A stretch of 64,000 bases of DNA from Anoplopoma fimbria. Taxonomy: Eukaryota > Chordata > Actinopteri > Perciformes > Anoplopomatidae. Of this stretch, positions 1 to 42,529 are shown one piece after another. The position numbers and the translations under genes were made by a program. The stretch covers positions 22,913,052-22,977,051 of the forward strand of contig NC_072472.1 in the NCBI RefSeq assembly GCF_027596085.1. Reading direction: 5' to 3'. The number at the start of each line of letters is the position of its first letter. Position 1 is the first letter of the stretch. The notes under the pieces are model-generated. The model was not told the DNA's origin, did not search any database, and was given only the letters and a program-made list of their open reading frames with translations.

Positions 1-262
1 TTTGACTCCCTGCTGTGGAGCCTCAAGGCATCTCACTATGTCTGATGTCAACATTAAATGGAGAAATGTCAATTTTGCGAGCGACAGGCTCGTAAATATG
101 CTCACTAATAGAAGAGCTGTAGGTGTGACTTACACGTATTAAGAAGTCATGTAGAATGTGACATTTGGCCATCTGTTATCTTGCTTTATAATAAACATTC
201 TCTGAGTAACCATATTAGCTTAATGTGTGAAATATATCAACCAGATCATCTTTTTCTTTTAG

Positions 263-9555
<9,293 letters not shown>

Positions 9556-10362
9556 CAGCAGGGGCACCTAGGGCGGGACTAGAACTCACTCTAACACTGG
9601 ACTTAACACTCAAGTGCAGTAAACTGACTTTCACCACGCAGTTCTGTATATACGCCCCCACCTCCAAGGGCGGGGTCACTTTTACTAATCTCCTTTTATT
9701 TATTTTAGAGCTTTCTTTTATCTCTTGTTTGTATTTCTTTTTTTTTTTTGGTTTCTTTTTGTTTCACTTGAGAAAAAATTCACTCATCGGAAACGACTCT
9801 AGCCGGAGTTTTGCCAAACTAATTGAGTAACGAGGGAGCGTTATTTATTCTTGATTATTGTTAATTCTTTATAATTAATCAGTGATTATTAATTGTTAGT
9901 TGTCAGCTATTAATGATCATTAATTATTGATTACCAAATGATCTATTATCACCATTACTACAATGTTTTCATAAAAACCCGGACATCCTTTTGGTTTTTC
10001 TGGAGTGGAAGATGACGATTTGGAGTCATTTTTTTCCTATGGAATATCCTTCTGAAACATTGAATGAAACTCGGGAGAAATCTTGGAATGAAAGCAATTG
10101 ACACCAGTCCAAACTTTTCAGCTGCTCTCAAATTGTTACTTTTTTTGAAGAAAAAAAAATCTATTTCCTATGGATGCATGGGGACTGACCAATTAAAAAG
10201 ACAATGAGGATTACGATCGTGGCTGGACAGCCCAGTCGAGCATTTTGTCACACTATGAAATGATCCAATGTGAAGATTTATTATTCTTATTACTATAAAT
10301 ATATATATAAAAAGAGAAATCACTTTTATTTGTGGATATTACAGGGAAGAATTGATTTGGTT

Positions 10363-10368
10363 AATAAA
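10363..10368 (+). terminator. Candidate DSCAM poly(A) signal (proximal)
   Basis: Canonical AATAAA about 810 bases after the stop codon, followed by T/GT-rich sequence (tcatgtttgcac) that could serve as the downstream element. Confidence 0.5.
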
Positions 10369-11130
10369 GTCCTTAGTCATGTTTGCACATATCTCGTTTT
10401 AATTAGGAAATGGAGTCTCTGTTGATCTTTCTCTGTGTCCCATTCTCTGATGGTGCAATATGAAAAAAGATATGAAAAGTATATGAAAACTATTGCTCTA
10501 TACTGTACTGTAATGATGAAAAATAACTATGTTGTGAGTATACTTACAGGGCCGGTCACACTCCAGCTATGTATTCAGGTGTAGTTTGCCACTGCTTGTT
10601 TGCCAGGGTGGTAAATGATGTTAGCTAGAATAGGGAGGGTTTAGAGAACTAATGGTTTGCACTTCACAACACCCCGACTCAAGTGTGTCCAGATAGATCC
10701 CCTTACTCTCAGTGCACTAGGTAGAGTCTTCAGGGCTCTCACTCTCCTCAGTAGATTTACTGTTGCTGCATTGCAGTGACGCTCCTCTACAGGGAAAAAA
10801 AAATCGTGAGACAATCCAGCAGAATCCCCCCTTCAAACCAAACCTATAATGTCTATGGGAAATATCAAAAAAAAAAAATGTGGATATACGTAAGAAGCTG
10901 TTTGGTTTTTTTTGTTCCTGTCTACCCTGGCCCATTTCTGTTCTTTCTGTTTCTTTGAGTTAGCCTGAAGGGAGAAGAGTTTGATCCAAAATGCTGTGAG
11001 GTCATTTTGTCAGTTTCTATGATTAGTTTCTATGATTAACTGTCTTCATTATGATTATACATTTTAACGAGAAAAAAAAAAAGATGTCACTTTTTATTTT
11101 TAACATGAGTGTTCACCATGGTGGCACTGG

Positions 11131-11136
11131 AATAAA
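11131..11136 (+). terminator. Candidate DSCAM poly(A) signal (distal)
   Basis: A second AATAAA, about 1.58 kb after the stop and within the same AT-rich tract. It may be an alternative site or chance. Confidence 0.35.
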
Positions 11137-11155
11137 GAGAAACTAACACAAAAGT

Positions 11156-13686
11156 TCAAATTTGATTAATAAAATGGCTGTTCCCCAAAGTGTTTGACAT
11201 GAGTGACTGATGGTGGTGTGGAGGCGAAGCGGGCACGCGGAGTGCAGTGCAAGGCTCTGCTCTCTGGCTGCCTGGTTCAAGATCTCAGATGTAAACGCTG
11301 AATCGTCACCCTTAGTTTCATCACAACAGCAGGGAGACGTCCTAAACGTAGTCAGCAATGAGATTATTCTTATGTTGGTTAGTCAGATCATCCTCTGGGA
11401 TTCTGTAACTTCTATAAAGAGGTACGATGCTCACTAATCCATCCTCTTCCATTCATTTTAATCCCAAATCTTTGCTGCCAACATAAGACTTGTGTGCGAT
11501 CGAAAAACTGCCACTCTACGACGTTACAGCAGTCTTTAAAGGATTCAGGCAGTGTAAAGGGAAGAAAACATTTTTTTAACACTTAATGACTATGCAGTTT
11601 GCATTTCTGAGCCATTTTGTTGTTTGGTTGTGATTTTTTGGTCTCCCCAATGCATGTTGGGATAAGCTCCAGGCTTCTTAACCCAGAAGAAGCAGGTGAG
11701 GAAAACGAACAAATGACTGAGCAAGTTTGGACGACCTGAGAAAATCAGCTACCAACTAAGCCTCAAAGGACCAGAATGCAATGCAGCTAGAGCCACGTTA
11801 AAGCCATGACCCCTTCAAGCACTTGGTCACCAACATTTATGACGTAGCTGTCAAAAGCATTCTAAGAAATGAAGGCAATCCCAGGATTAAGTTATTATAA
11901 ACTGTGCTGAGCATTAAAACCCACCCGTGTCTTAAGGGTAAATCTATCCTTTCATAAGGCCTGTACATTTAAATGTGACCGCTTCTACAAATGACAGAAA
12001 TATTTTATGAAGATTAACTCTAAATTTCACCATAGGTGGAAAGTGTGCAGTTATATCATTTTGAGCACTATATAGAATTCTCTTATTAAAACTTAATTGA
12101 TGACTTTCCAACCTGCCACCCTGAAGCTTCTGTCTGAGCATCACATGTCTGGCCTGCTTACATTACCGCCATGGTCTTATAGCAGAGGACAGGGAGGGGG
12201 GGTGCAGGCGGATACATTACTCAGCATCAATACCCCTGAAGTCCACAACAAATTAAGCGAGGCAACAGATTTAATTTGCGGTTGATAACTGCTGATAAAC
12301 TCTTCCCACTGATAACCCTGAGAAATATAAAGCTGTCGCTGGCAGCACTGGGAAAATAATGAGTAAAAATGTGTAAAGAAATAAACATGGATGTATTCTG
12401 CAGTGCAGACAATAGTGCAAACAACAGTTTGAAGCTGACAGCAGCAGTGTTTGTGCTTCATTTGTTGGAGTCAATTGTCTGCTTTCAAGGTACTTTATTG
12501 GATTATCGACAGAAAGACGGTGATATCTTTTAAAATGAGTCTGATGTAACTGAGTAATCTTTACGATGAAGTACAGTATGATCTGTTCCTCTTCAGTCTG
12601 GTTATGAATGTATTTATACAGCGATCAGGTTAGTCAACTGATCATATCAAATATGACTGAAAAACATGTACAACAAATATTTGATGAATTATTTTTTTAT
12701 TCATATCCCTGTTCCACAAGTGTATTTATCTGAATTGTTTTGGTATGTTGTGTTAGGTTAGGCTAGTCTTATTTTGACAACTCCATAGATTTACTTCATT
12801 CATTCATCTCCCCCAGCCCAAACCACTTCAAATAATACAAAGAATAAAGTAAGATAAACAAACTAAAGAACACATATGTGGGAATTAAAGACAGACAAAC
12901 AAACACACAAATATATTATTGCTAACTTGTTAGCTAAATTAGCCGTCCTAAATTGACACTAATTTATGCCGACAGGCTTTGGCTGTTTGGGGCAAATAAA
13001 AAAAAAAGACCCGCAGTCAAATTTACCGGAATGATGTCTGGTGAAAATGAAAGATTGTTGTAAGAAATGTGTGCCAATGCCAAGAATAATAGACAAACAC
13101 AGTCACATCCACTCCTCTCCAGTAAGATCTTCCACCACTGAAGGGGCAACATCGTGACTGATTATTGATTTATAGGCAGATTGATTGAGTTCTTCCACCA
13201 ACGTTTCTGGACGGAATCATAGTCGGAAACAAATGGTGTGTGCAGGTCTTTCTTCTTGAGGCAAATTATTGTTTACAACAATTGTTTTGTTTTTTCAAAT
13301 TCTCTTTTTTTTTATACATGATACAATTGGCCACAAAGTTTGGCTGTTATTCCTGTAATTGTAGGAAAATTCCAGATCCCAATGTCACTGAAATAATTAA
13401 TTTAGTGTTTCCTAAAAACACACATTCATACAAGTTTAATCATATTAAAATTATGAATGAATTATCAACAAAGAACATGGAAATTAAAACAAATGAAAGA
13501 TAATATATCAATGCAAATATCCATTTTTTTTACTTCATACACCAAGGTTGGTTTGAATGTGTGCAACATGGTCCAAAGTTATGATGACTTTATTAATTCA
13601 GTTTCATCATATAGACAGTTGCAGGTGGACATTGTCTGAAGAGTCCAAATCTTTTTCATTTTATTCATGAGCATTATGCAATTTTT
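11156..13686. other. Intergenic DNA downstream of DSCAM
   Basis: No supported exon. A decayed stretch at about 11640-11715 (gggataagctccaggc) resembles the 3' part of the tRNA-derived SINE at 13687. The rest is AT-rich. An upstream exon of the unrecognised unit at 14284 could be hidden here, but I could not find one. Confidence 0.5.
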
Positions 13687-14061
13687 GGGCTGCACGGTGG
13701 TGTAGTGGTTAGCACTGTCGCCTCACAGCAAGAGGGGCCCGGGTTCAATTCCCGGGCTGGACAACCTTCTGTGTGGAGTTTGCATGTTCTCCCCGTGTCA
13801 GCGTGGGTTCTCTCCGGGTTCTCCGGCTTCCTCCCACAGTCCAAAGACATGCAGCTTAGGTGCATTGAAGACTCTAAATTGCCCGTAGGTGTGGATGTGA
13901 GTGTGAATGGTTGTCTGTCTCTATATGTCAGCCCTGTGATAGTCTGGCGACCTGTCCAGGTGAACCCTGCCTTCACCCAATGACAGCTGGGATCGGCTCC
14001 AGCACCCCTGCGACCCTTAACTGGATAAGCAGGTTACGGAAACTGGATGGATGGATGGATT
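13687..14061 (+). repeat. tRNA-derived SINE, near full length
   Basis: The head reads GGGCTGCACGGTGGTGTAGT and continues with a tRNA-like A-box region. A B box, GGTTCAATTCC, lies at 13742-13752. A conserved body follows (TGTGGAGTTTGCATGTTCTC...CATGCAG...CTAAATTGCCC) with a 3' tail of TGGA repeats ending near 14061. This is one of the commonest short interspersed families in teleosts. The open frames read across it on both strands are not genes. Confidence 0.88.
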
Positions 14062-14126
14062 ATGCAATTCTGCACTTTCGAGCTTCATCTTCTTTATATT
14101 TTTTGGTGGATTGCAATGCCAACTTT

Positions 14127-14200
14127 TAGGTGAACATCGCCACCTACTGGACCACAGTTTATAGAACAGGATCTAGTTTCTATCAGTCTGCAATACACTT
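14127..14200 (+). repeat. LINE 3'-end fragment
   Basis: The sequence CGCCACCTACTGG, then ATAGAACAGGATCTAGTTT, closely matches 16135-16180 in the same orientation. The 16.1-18.3 kb LINE relic ends in that sequence, so this is likely a solo, heavily truncated copy of the same family. Confidence 0.6.
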
Positions 14201-14283
14201 TCTTGTGTCACTGCTGAGTATTATATGACTATGAATTCTATCAAATAGTATTATTGTTCTATGGTTTTTACTTCTACTTTCAG

Positions 14284-15158
14284 ATGTGTTGCAATGGATT
14301 ACAGGTGCCTTTATTTGTCACACATATAGATATGGGGCCTCAATGGATGACATCTGGGAAGAAGAGGATGGTTATGCAGACCGAATTAGAGAACATCTTC
14401 TCTGTGCTGAACCTCTAATGTAGGATATTTAATATTATTACAAGCTGTGTTGTGAATGATGTGTTTGAATATTGGAAAGCTTACAACATATTTTAAATTC
14501 AGTGGTCTCTTAAGCTGTTATCTCTGGAAAATGCATGTAATTAAAGGATATGGTTTGTAATAGACATGAACATTTTATTTTATGACAAGAGCTTCAGAAT
14601 ACACCATTTAAGTAGCTCATTTGTCTTCTTTGTTGGTTCTCAGAGAAAAGATCCACAGACTGGGTGGAGACCAGGGCATCAAGGTGAGGAGAGGTGAACT
14701 TGAAAAACTCTACTGTGTGTACACAACTGCAAACCGCAACAGTCAAATTATATGATTATTCTATTTAAATTAATTTGTAACTGTTATGTCTTTTTTTGTT
14801 TCCATTTTGCAGAAAATCCTGGAGGAGCATAGAGAACCACAAGGAGGCTCATCAGAAGCAGCTCAGCTGACTCAGAGACAAGATCGATGCTGGAAGAACC
14901 CACTGAGTAAGGAAACATTACTTCAGGAAAATATGCTTAAATTATTGTTCTGGAATTTTATTATTATTTTTTATTTGTGTGTGCACTTATTTTGTAGGCA
15001 AAGCAAGAACATTACCACGCACATATTTAGCAACTGATGCCCGTTATGATTACATGGTCAGATTATCAATGTATGACTCAATATACCTCCCTGTGTTTTA
15101 TGTTGTACAAGGTTTTGATCCATCTTCCATGAACGTTGTTGCAGAACAGTCTCTTTAA
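14284..15158 (+). CDS. Unrecognised spliced coding unit (4 exons, 5' end not found)
   Basis: I do not recognise this protein. Four open exons are bounded by good splice sites: 14284-14419 (acceptor tttcag, donor GTAGGA), 14644-14683 (ttctcag / GTGAGG), 14813-14906 (ttttgcag / GTAAGG) and 14998-15158 (ttgtag, ending TAA). Phases 1-2-0-1 agree at each junction and give about 142 residues. The first exon reads WITGAFICHTYRYGASMDD, then IWEEEDGYADRIREHLLCAE; the second reads IEKIHRLGGDQGIK; the third is Gln/Glu-rich (KILEEHREPQGG). The product looks soluble and charged, with no signal peptide or TM seen. AATAAA at 15256-15261 fits a 3' end. No upstream start exon was found, so it may be partial or a decaying gene; an internal ATG in exon 1 is possible. 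It is not a processed copy, because introns are present. Confidence 0.5.
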
Positions 15159-15255
15159 TACACTTTGTTTTTTAAATGTTGGTGTGGTCTTTTTTTTTCT
15201 GTCCAGGCTGCTGAATGAACAAATAGTGTATGTATGTAGCTCTCATCTGGGGAGA

Positions 15256-15261
15256 AATAAA
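15256..15261 (+). terminator. Candidate poly(A) signal for the 14284-15158 unit
   Basis: AATAAA lies 98 bases beyond the TAA of the last predicted exon, followed by GT-rich sequence (cacatgtgtctgtg). Confidence 0.45.
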
Positions 15262-15674
15262 AGAGGACAACATGAGAATTTGCATCACATTCACATGTGT
15301 CTGTGCCAATTACTACAAAATCCTTTATTTAGTGACATTCCATATCTTTGTTTTTAAGGCATACTGTAGTATGACTTTTAATGATATATTTATTATTTTA
15401 CATACTTAACTGCGACTTATTTCTGGAATTTTTTTGATATAATATAATACAACTTGTTCTGATTCTTTTGTACCATACTATCCAAAGATTTTTTTTTTCT
15501 TTGCTTTTAAACTGTAACTTTTGGGCTTTTTCTGACATACTAAAATATGATTTTCAACTATACTCTGACTTTTTGGGAAAAACTAGACTGTAACCATTCT
15601 AAAATATGACTTTGGATTTCTTTTGACATTCTATTACTTTTTCCGACAAACTACAATTTTTGAATTGAATTAAA

Positions 15675-15815
15675 GAAGTGCATCAAATTTATCCAGAAAA
15701 AAAGACACTAGGAGAGATTTAAAATTGAAATGGAATATTCTTGCACTTTCTGTGAACTAGAAGACAAAACAATCCGTCATTTGTTTTTAACACTGTACCA
15801 GAATATTTTGGGCGA
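15675..15815 (+). repeat. L1-type LINE ORF2 C-terminal relic
   Basis: In one frame this reads SCTFCELEDKTIRHLFLTL, matching the C-x-x-C...E-x-x-x-H-L-F zinc-finger-like C-terminus of L1-clade reverse transcriptases. In-frame stops before and after show it is only a fragment. Confidence 0.6.
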
Positions 15816-16129
15816 TTGTCTAACATAATATGAAAAGGAAAAAATTCGTTCATGGAGATCACATGTGTGATTTAAGTGTTCCCTTCATTTATTTTGAGCA
15901 GTTTATTTACCTTCGTTAAAGGACTTGTTGTTGTCATCAGCCCCTGTCTCTGCTGAAGCCTCCTGATGTCATGAAGGTCGGTGATCCCATTGGGTCCAGT
16001 CTGTACTAATTGTCCTTGACGGTGCTGATCTCAGAGAACACGCACAATATATTCACACAGCTTTCACCACTCACTCCATTCAATCTGTGCCTCCTTCTCT
16101 TCTACTTATTCTTCTTCCACTTTTTAAGT

Positions 16130-18300
16130 GCATACCGCCACCTGCCGTACCGTCTATGTAGAACAGGATCTAGTTTACCTTCGTCTGTAAAAGTAAAATG
16201 CTATTTAAAAAAACAAAAAGAAAACTATATTTTATTAAACTATCTTGTGTTAATAAAGAAACATTTTACCCCTCTCTGAGTTTCCCAAACTATATCTTTA
16301 TTTGTTCCTTGTATCCCTTACAAATCCCATTCACATGAGGCCTCTCTCACCCTTTTGTTGTAAACTCACCCTATCATCAAACACATATGTGTACGGTATT
16401 TTCTACTAATTTACAATGTGCACGCACATGTGTATTTAATTTACTCATTAAAAGTAGTGTCTTATTTAAACCTTAATCTGATAGAACTACCTCCTCTCTT
16501 CTTCCTTTAACACTCTGTTTTCTAACTGTCTTTTGAACTTTATACTATGTTCTGCATTTACTTGACTCATCATACATTTTAAGCCAAAGTTCAGATATTT
16601 TCTTTTTGATGCTTTACCTTCCCCTTTACCAAATGTCCATTATATGCCTCATAGTGAGTGATCTTTTAGTACTCTAAATAAAACACAGAAAAATGTCGAA
16701 CACTATATTTTACCTAACTGACTTCTATAGTTGGTAAACTTCGACTGCAGAGTCATTAAAAAGCTCCACTCTATCTGGTCTCACTTCTTCCACCGACTGC
16801 AGTCCAACGATCGCTGCCATCATCTCAGCCATAGAACAAAAGTGTTTCTGTAATTCTGCTCCTACATGATCATTTTGGTCTTTTGAGCCGTCAGTAAATA
16901 TCTTTAAATAATTATTAAAACAATTCCTTATATATTGGTCCTGTCTTCAGCTCCATGATAATAAAATCAACCGTAGCCTGAGTAAGTAGCCATGTCCCTT
17001 CTGAGCTCTACTGGGATTTCTCCTGATTCTACAACCACAGCGCTATTTGGAGTTGATTTCATGCACCAATGCTAGGTCAAAAGACTTTGTTTAGACCTCT
17101 GTTCATTTTATTTTTGTGAGATTTAGCTGATGCCCCCATAAATAAAACACTCATAATCAGTTGCTGACCTCATCAGTGTCCTTTATATATCTATTAATAC
17201 CTGCTTATCTGCTATATCCAGAGATAGCTCTCATCAGATTAATAAATTTGTTTTACATTTGTTTCTAGTTTTTCAGCATTTACTTTCCATGTTCATCTTT
17301 TTGTCAAGCCAAATTCCAAGTAGTTGAATTCCTTTACTTATTCCATCGGTTGCCCTTATGAATGGACCTTCTACCCTTCTCTTTTACTTTAAATCCCTTA
17401 TTAAATGATCGTTACTCTACCTTTAGCATAGCCTCCCTAATCTTTCTCAGCACAGAGCTCATCGGCTTATAGTGATGAGCATATCATTATATCTAGATTC
17501 ATAAAAATATAATTAAACCTTGATGTTAAATAACACTGGACTAATTACACCTTCTTGAGGGATTCCGTTAACTGTATTAAACAAAGGAGATAGCTCTGAC
17601 CCCACTTTAACCTTCCCCTATGCCCATCTTACTCATTTGAAATAGCAGTCCTTCACTCCACATAGAGACATTGGTTTATTCAATGTCTTTCTTTATAAAT
17701 GATTTCTATATATCATTACTTACTCGGACAACAGCATTCTGCATTCTGGTACGATGCTATTAATCCTCTCAGTTTCATGAAATATGTATGTCTTTGTGCA
17801 GCATTTCTTGTTCTCTTTATTTCTAACTCATCCATAGTCAACTAGGCATCAAGAGTTGAGTCTTTATAATCTTTTTCCTTAATTACATCAAAGTTTTCCC
17901 TTAGAACTTCCTCTTTCCTCTTTTGATGCAGATCGTCCAATTCCACAGTGTTTATTGTCAAAGCTTTTACCCACATATTAGCCTCGTCTTTTTCTGGAAT
18001 AGACATTGTCTTTCCATCCTCTGACACTGGAATCTTACAGTACTATGTTTTGCCAAACGTTTTCTTCAACATTGGCATTTTCAGGAAAGTGTATCTGTCT
18101 TCAGCAGTTTGAGAAGTTTGACTATTTAAAAATATTTTTGTATGACTGCTCTCCTTGAGTAGATTCAGTAAAGTTAAGGCAAATGTTATACCAGACACTA
18201 ACAATGTTTTCTGCTGCAGTAGTTGAGAATATTTTACTCTTTTGCTGGATGGTTGGCCAATCGTAGTAACCGTGTCGTGTTGAACTTTGTGCGTACATAT
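16130..18300 (-). mobile_element. Degenerate LINE (I/Nimb-like), 5' truncated, minus strand
   Basis: On the minus strand 18303-18043 and 18027-17842 give open stretches; the second contains EDGKTMSIPEKDEANMWVKA and KRKEEVLRENFDVIKEKD, typical of the region before the RT domain. Near 17570-17500 a decayed RT signature NGIPQEGVISPVLFNI can be read, followed by a damaged catalytic region. Near 17300 LLGIWLDKK matches the post-RT motif. Stops and frameshifts are frequent, so the element is inactive. Its 3' end probably lies near 16130, where the sequence is shared with 14127-14200. Clade assignment is tentative. Confidence 0.7.
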
Positions 18301-18960
18301 CAATATCAGTCAGTGAATCTGGAATGGCTATAAGGTAAAGTTTTTAATAACTTATACTAGGACCTAATGCATAGCTAATTAACAACTATTTGGGAAGTTA
18401 AGTTGAATGCAGCAGTAATGTTGAAACTTTTCTCTCTGATCAGTACTTCACTCTCCTTCTATGTTGGATACCACTGACCATGCTTAATAGAGGATCATAT
18501 GTCAGAGGGTCCAACCAACCTTTATCACAGGGCCTGCTGCTGTGTTTGCCACCTTCTACTATAAATCTTCAACCCGCAATATCAGGATGAGGTGACTTAG
18601 ACACTGGGATTCATTCAGGCCTGTTGAATGTATTCTGTAATGGAATGTCAACTGCAGTGAAAAATTCTCTTTTGAAAAGTAGTTGTCAATATATAAGGTC
18701 ACGTTCAGTTCAGTTAAATAATCAGAAATGAATATGCAACCTTTTGTTTGGGTTTAAATGGTAATAAAATAATCCAGATTGATATGATCTACTGCACATA
18801 CTGTGTATAGCATAATGGACAATGTCAAGTCAATTTTATTTATTTATTTTCACTTTTCATATTAATTTACAGAGACCCACCATTCTCCCTGCAACAGGTC
18901 ACATCTGCTAACCGAAACAATTTTGTTGAAATTAAATCAACTTGCACATCTTTACAATGT
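18301..18960. other. Intergenic DNA between the LINE relic and PCP4
   Basis: 660 bases of AT-rich sequence with no exon and no recognised repeat. Confidence 0.5.
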
Positions 18961-18975
18961 CTTTATTTATTTCTC

Positions 18976-19076
<101 letters not shown>

Positions 19077-19932
19077 CTGTGCAGGGTTGCATGCATAAGT
19101 GTGTTTGTATGTGTGTGCTTGTACAGTTTCACATGTGTGAGGCAACTGAACAATGACGTGGTTTAAATCACGTTGGAACAACAACAATGGAAACAAAACA
19201 CAAGTGGAATCAATTCACTAGCACTAAATCTACGTTCTCAACAAAGACACACAGCTCAGAGAGGTTCATGTCATCAGATGAAAATAAGTGATAGAGGGGA
19301 GATCTCCGACATCCAGATACAAATTAGACATTGATGTGATTTTTAAAAGCATCAGTCAAACGGCTTGAAAGCACTGGCAGCTGTATGGGATCATTTTACC
19401 CAGCCGGAGACCTAACAGACCTCCAGTGGAGATGAAAATCTTTTGATTAAGACTCCTTGCTAAGACTGTCGATGAAATCGTGACCTAAGTTAAAGTGTCA
19501 ATCACAGCAATGCATGTGGCTTTATATTCCCCCTGATTGATAGATAATCAGTGTTTGATACTTTATGAGAAGACTTCTATTACCTTGTTGTTAACATGGG
19601 TATATAACACTGATTGTGACATAAGAAAAACTACTAAACTTTAAGCTCTACTGCAGCTACACTGTGTCATTGAAGTACAATCAGAAACAGCTAAATTATA
19701 GGAACGATTTAAATACACACACCCAGAATTTGATAATGTATAATTTTTGTATATAATAGTCATTATAAGTAATTACACATACACACTTTCACAAAGTTAC
19801 TATTTAGCCCCAGACCACCCCAACACCCACCCTCCTCCTTCAGGAACCCCACCCCCACCCTTCCTTCTCAGTTCATGACGGTGCAGTTTGATTGACATGC
19901 AAGACCAGGCCCACAGCTGACGGCTCTCCGCT

Positions 19933-41082
<21,150 letters not shown>

Positions 41083-41195
41083 GGCTGCGAGATGTGTGCG
41101 TGTTTCTCTGTGTGGTTTCCCGGTGATCTGCGATGCGCACCGTGCGGCTGACTGGAGGAGAAGGCTTCACACACTACAGTCCTCTCCTCGCCTCC

Positions 41196-41230
<35 letters not shown>

Positions 41231-41300
41231 CGCTGTGGACCAGCCCTCCGTGTTTCCAATCATCTGCCACTTGTTTGGCTTGTTTTCAATTCCTTGTTGG
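41083..41300 (-). promoter_or_regulatory. pcp4: Likely PCP4 5'UTR and promoter region
   Basis: Locally GC-rich with several CpGs (GCGATGCGCACCGTGCGG near 41131) and a (TC)n/(GA)n tract at about 41197-41227, immediately upstream of the PCP4 start codon on the minus strand. No clear TATA box. The transcription start cannot be placed by eye. Confidence 0.4.
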
Positions 41301-41769
41301 CAGCATGAAATGCAAGCAAAAACACATCCACTTCTGAATAACGAGGACGTTAATCCGACCAAATTGACCACTGGGTGTGAAATATTCACTGCACAGTCTG
41401 CACATGTGTTAAATAACCTTACAAACCCATTAAATGAAGCATTGGTTTGGACCACCACATCCTGTGGCTACATTTATCTTTTTTTTCATGTAACCTATTA
41501 TACAGTACAAAATTAGTCAGAGGGTGTATTGCTTTTCCTGGACATCTGCATGCAGACACCCCCACACTGACTGACTACACGTTTATAAATGGAATCATCC
41601 TCACTTGGACTTCTTTGGATGCTTTAGACCTGTGAATCACAGTGGATATATTTAAGGATTTTAGGACGCAGATTTTTCGGAACAAATTCATCTAATTTAA
41701 TTATAAATGTGAACCCCACATTAACTCTTTACTGTGACACATCTAAATCAAAACCAAATCCTTGATGTG

Positions 41770-42155
41770 TTCATGGACCAGTCTGGTGATGGGGAAGGAT
41801 ATGAGAACAGTGAGAACAAACAGAACCTCGTCCACCTCATGTGAGAGAAGGGTGCTGAAGTAGTGAAGGAGGCCACCAAATGTCCCTGATGGCTGTGAGG
41901 AAGATACAGGATTCAATCAGAGACGGGAGATGCTGTGCATAACAACCGTTGCCGGGGTGCTTTACCGGCCAGAGCTCAGTGGCAGTTTCAAGGAACTCCC
42001 ATGACATCTGGGCAGGTGTTTTTCAGGAGGCACATGGGAGACTCTGACCCAAGGAGGAAGGACACACAGCAGATCATTATCAGATTTACACCATCCCCAG
42101 CTTTGCTTTTAACCCAGGAGTGTTTATGGAGGCGATGGTGATGGTGGCAGCACGG

Positions 42156-42196
<41 letters not shown>

Positions 42197-42520
42197 GCAG
42201 AGATGCTCTGCAGCAGCAGGACCTGGGAGGCTTGTGGAGGTTAGAGGGGAAATGAGTACAGCAAAATGCAAAAGAGAGAACTGCCACTTTGGAGTAGATT
42301 GATTCTCCCATCATAAAGCCAAAAGCTGCACAGAAAATCGCTTCAGTGTTTAAAGTCCTGAAGTGGCCAAGTGCAGAGCCACAGCAGAATATGTGACAGG
42401 ACTTTACGAGTCGGATCACTTTTGCAAAGAAGAATTGGGAAAAATTAACAGTGTGAGGGGCCTATACTAACTTTTGACTTGAATGGAACGAAATACTTAT
42501 GCAATAAATTATCTCACGTT
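41770..42520 (+). mobile_element. Degenerate Tc1-like transposase relic
   Basis: At about 42343-42378 the DNA reads TTTAAAGTCCTGAAGTGGCC, then AAGTG, the decayed form of the Tc1 V-L-(K/E)-W-P-S-Q catalytic-region codons. About 42415-42445 (CACTTTTGCAAAGAAGAATT, then GGGAAAAATT) matches the transposase C-terminal CKEEW-type codons. About 42485-42515 has the usual ACTTATGCAATAAATTAT trailer. Stops and a (GATGAT)n expansion (42156-42196) break the frame. It lies just upstream of PCP4. Confidence 0.7.
42156..42196. repeat. (GAT)n trinucleotide repeat
   Basis: About 13 GAT units inside the Tc1 relic. They create the spurious poly-Ser/poly-His frames on the minus strand. Confidence 0.9.
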
Positions 42521-42529
42521 TAAAACTGC

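Larger units (their letters stand above)
9556..11155 (+). other. dscam: DSCAM 3' untranslated region
   Basis: AT-rich, T-run-rich DNA follows the stop codon, with no coding continuation. Two canonical poly(A) signals are visible: AATAAA at 10363-10368 and at 11131-11136. The first would give a UTR of about 0.83 kb and the second about 1.6 kb. The end point is inferred. Confidence 0.6.

Noticed and set aside
13674..14129. Open frames of 72-100 codons on both strands, and a possible tRNA gene
   Set aside because: The tRNA-like head belongs to a SINE with the usual body and tail; no complete cloverleaf is expected, and the frames are repeat-derived.
41988..42419. 143-codon minus-strand frame with poly-Ser
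   Set aside because: Created by the GAT repeat inside a Tc1 relic; the real coding history is on the plus strand.
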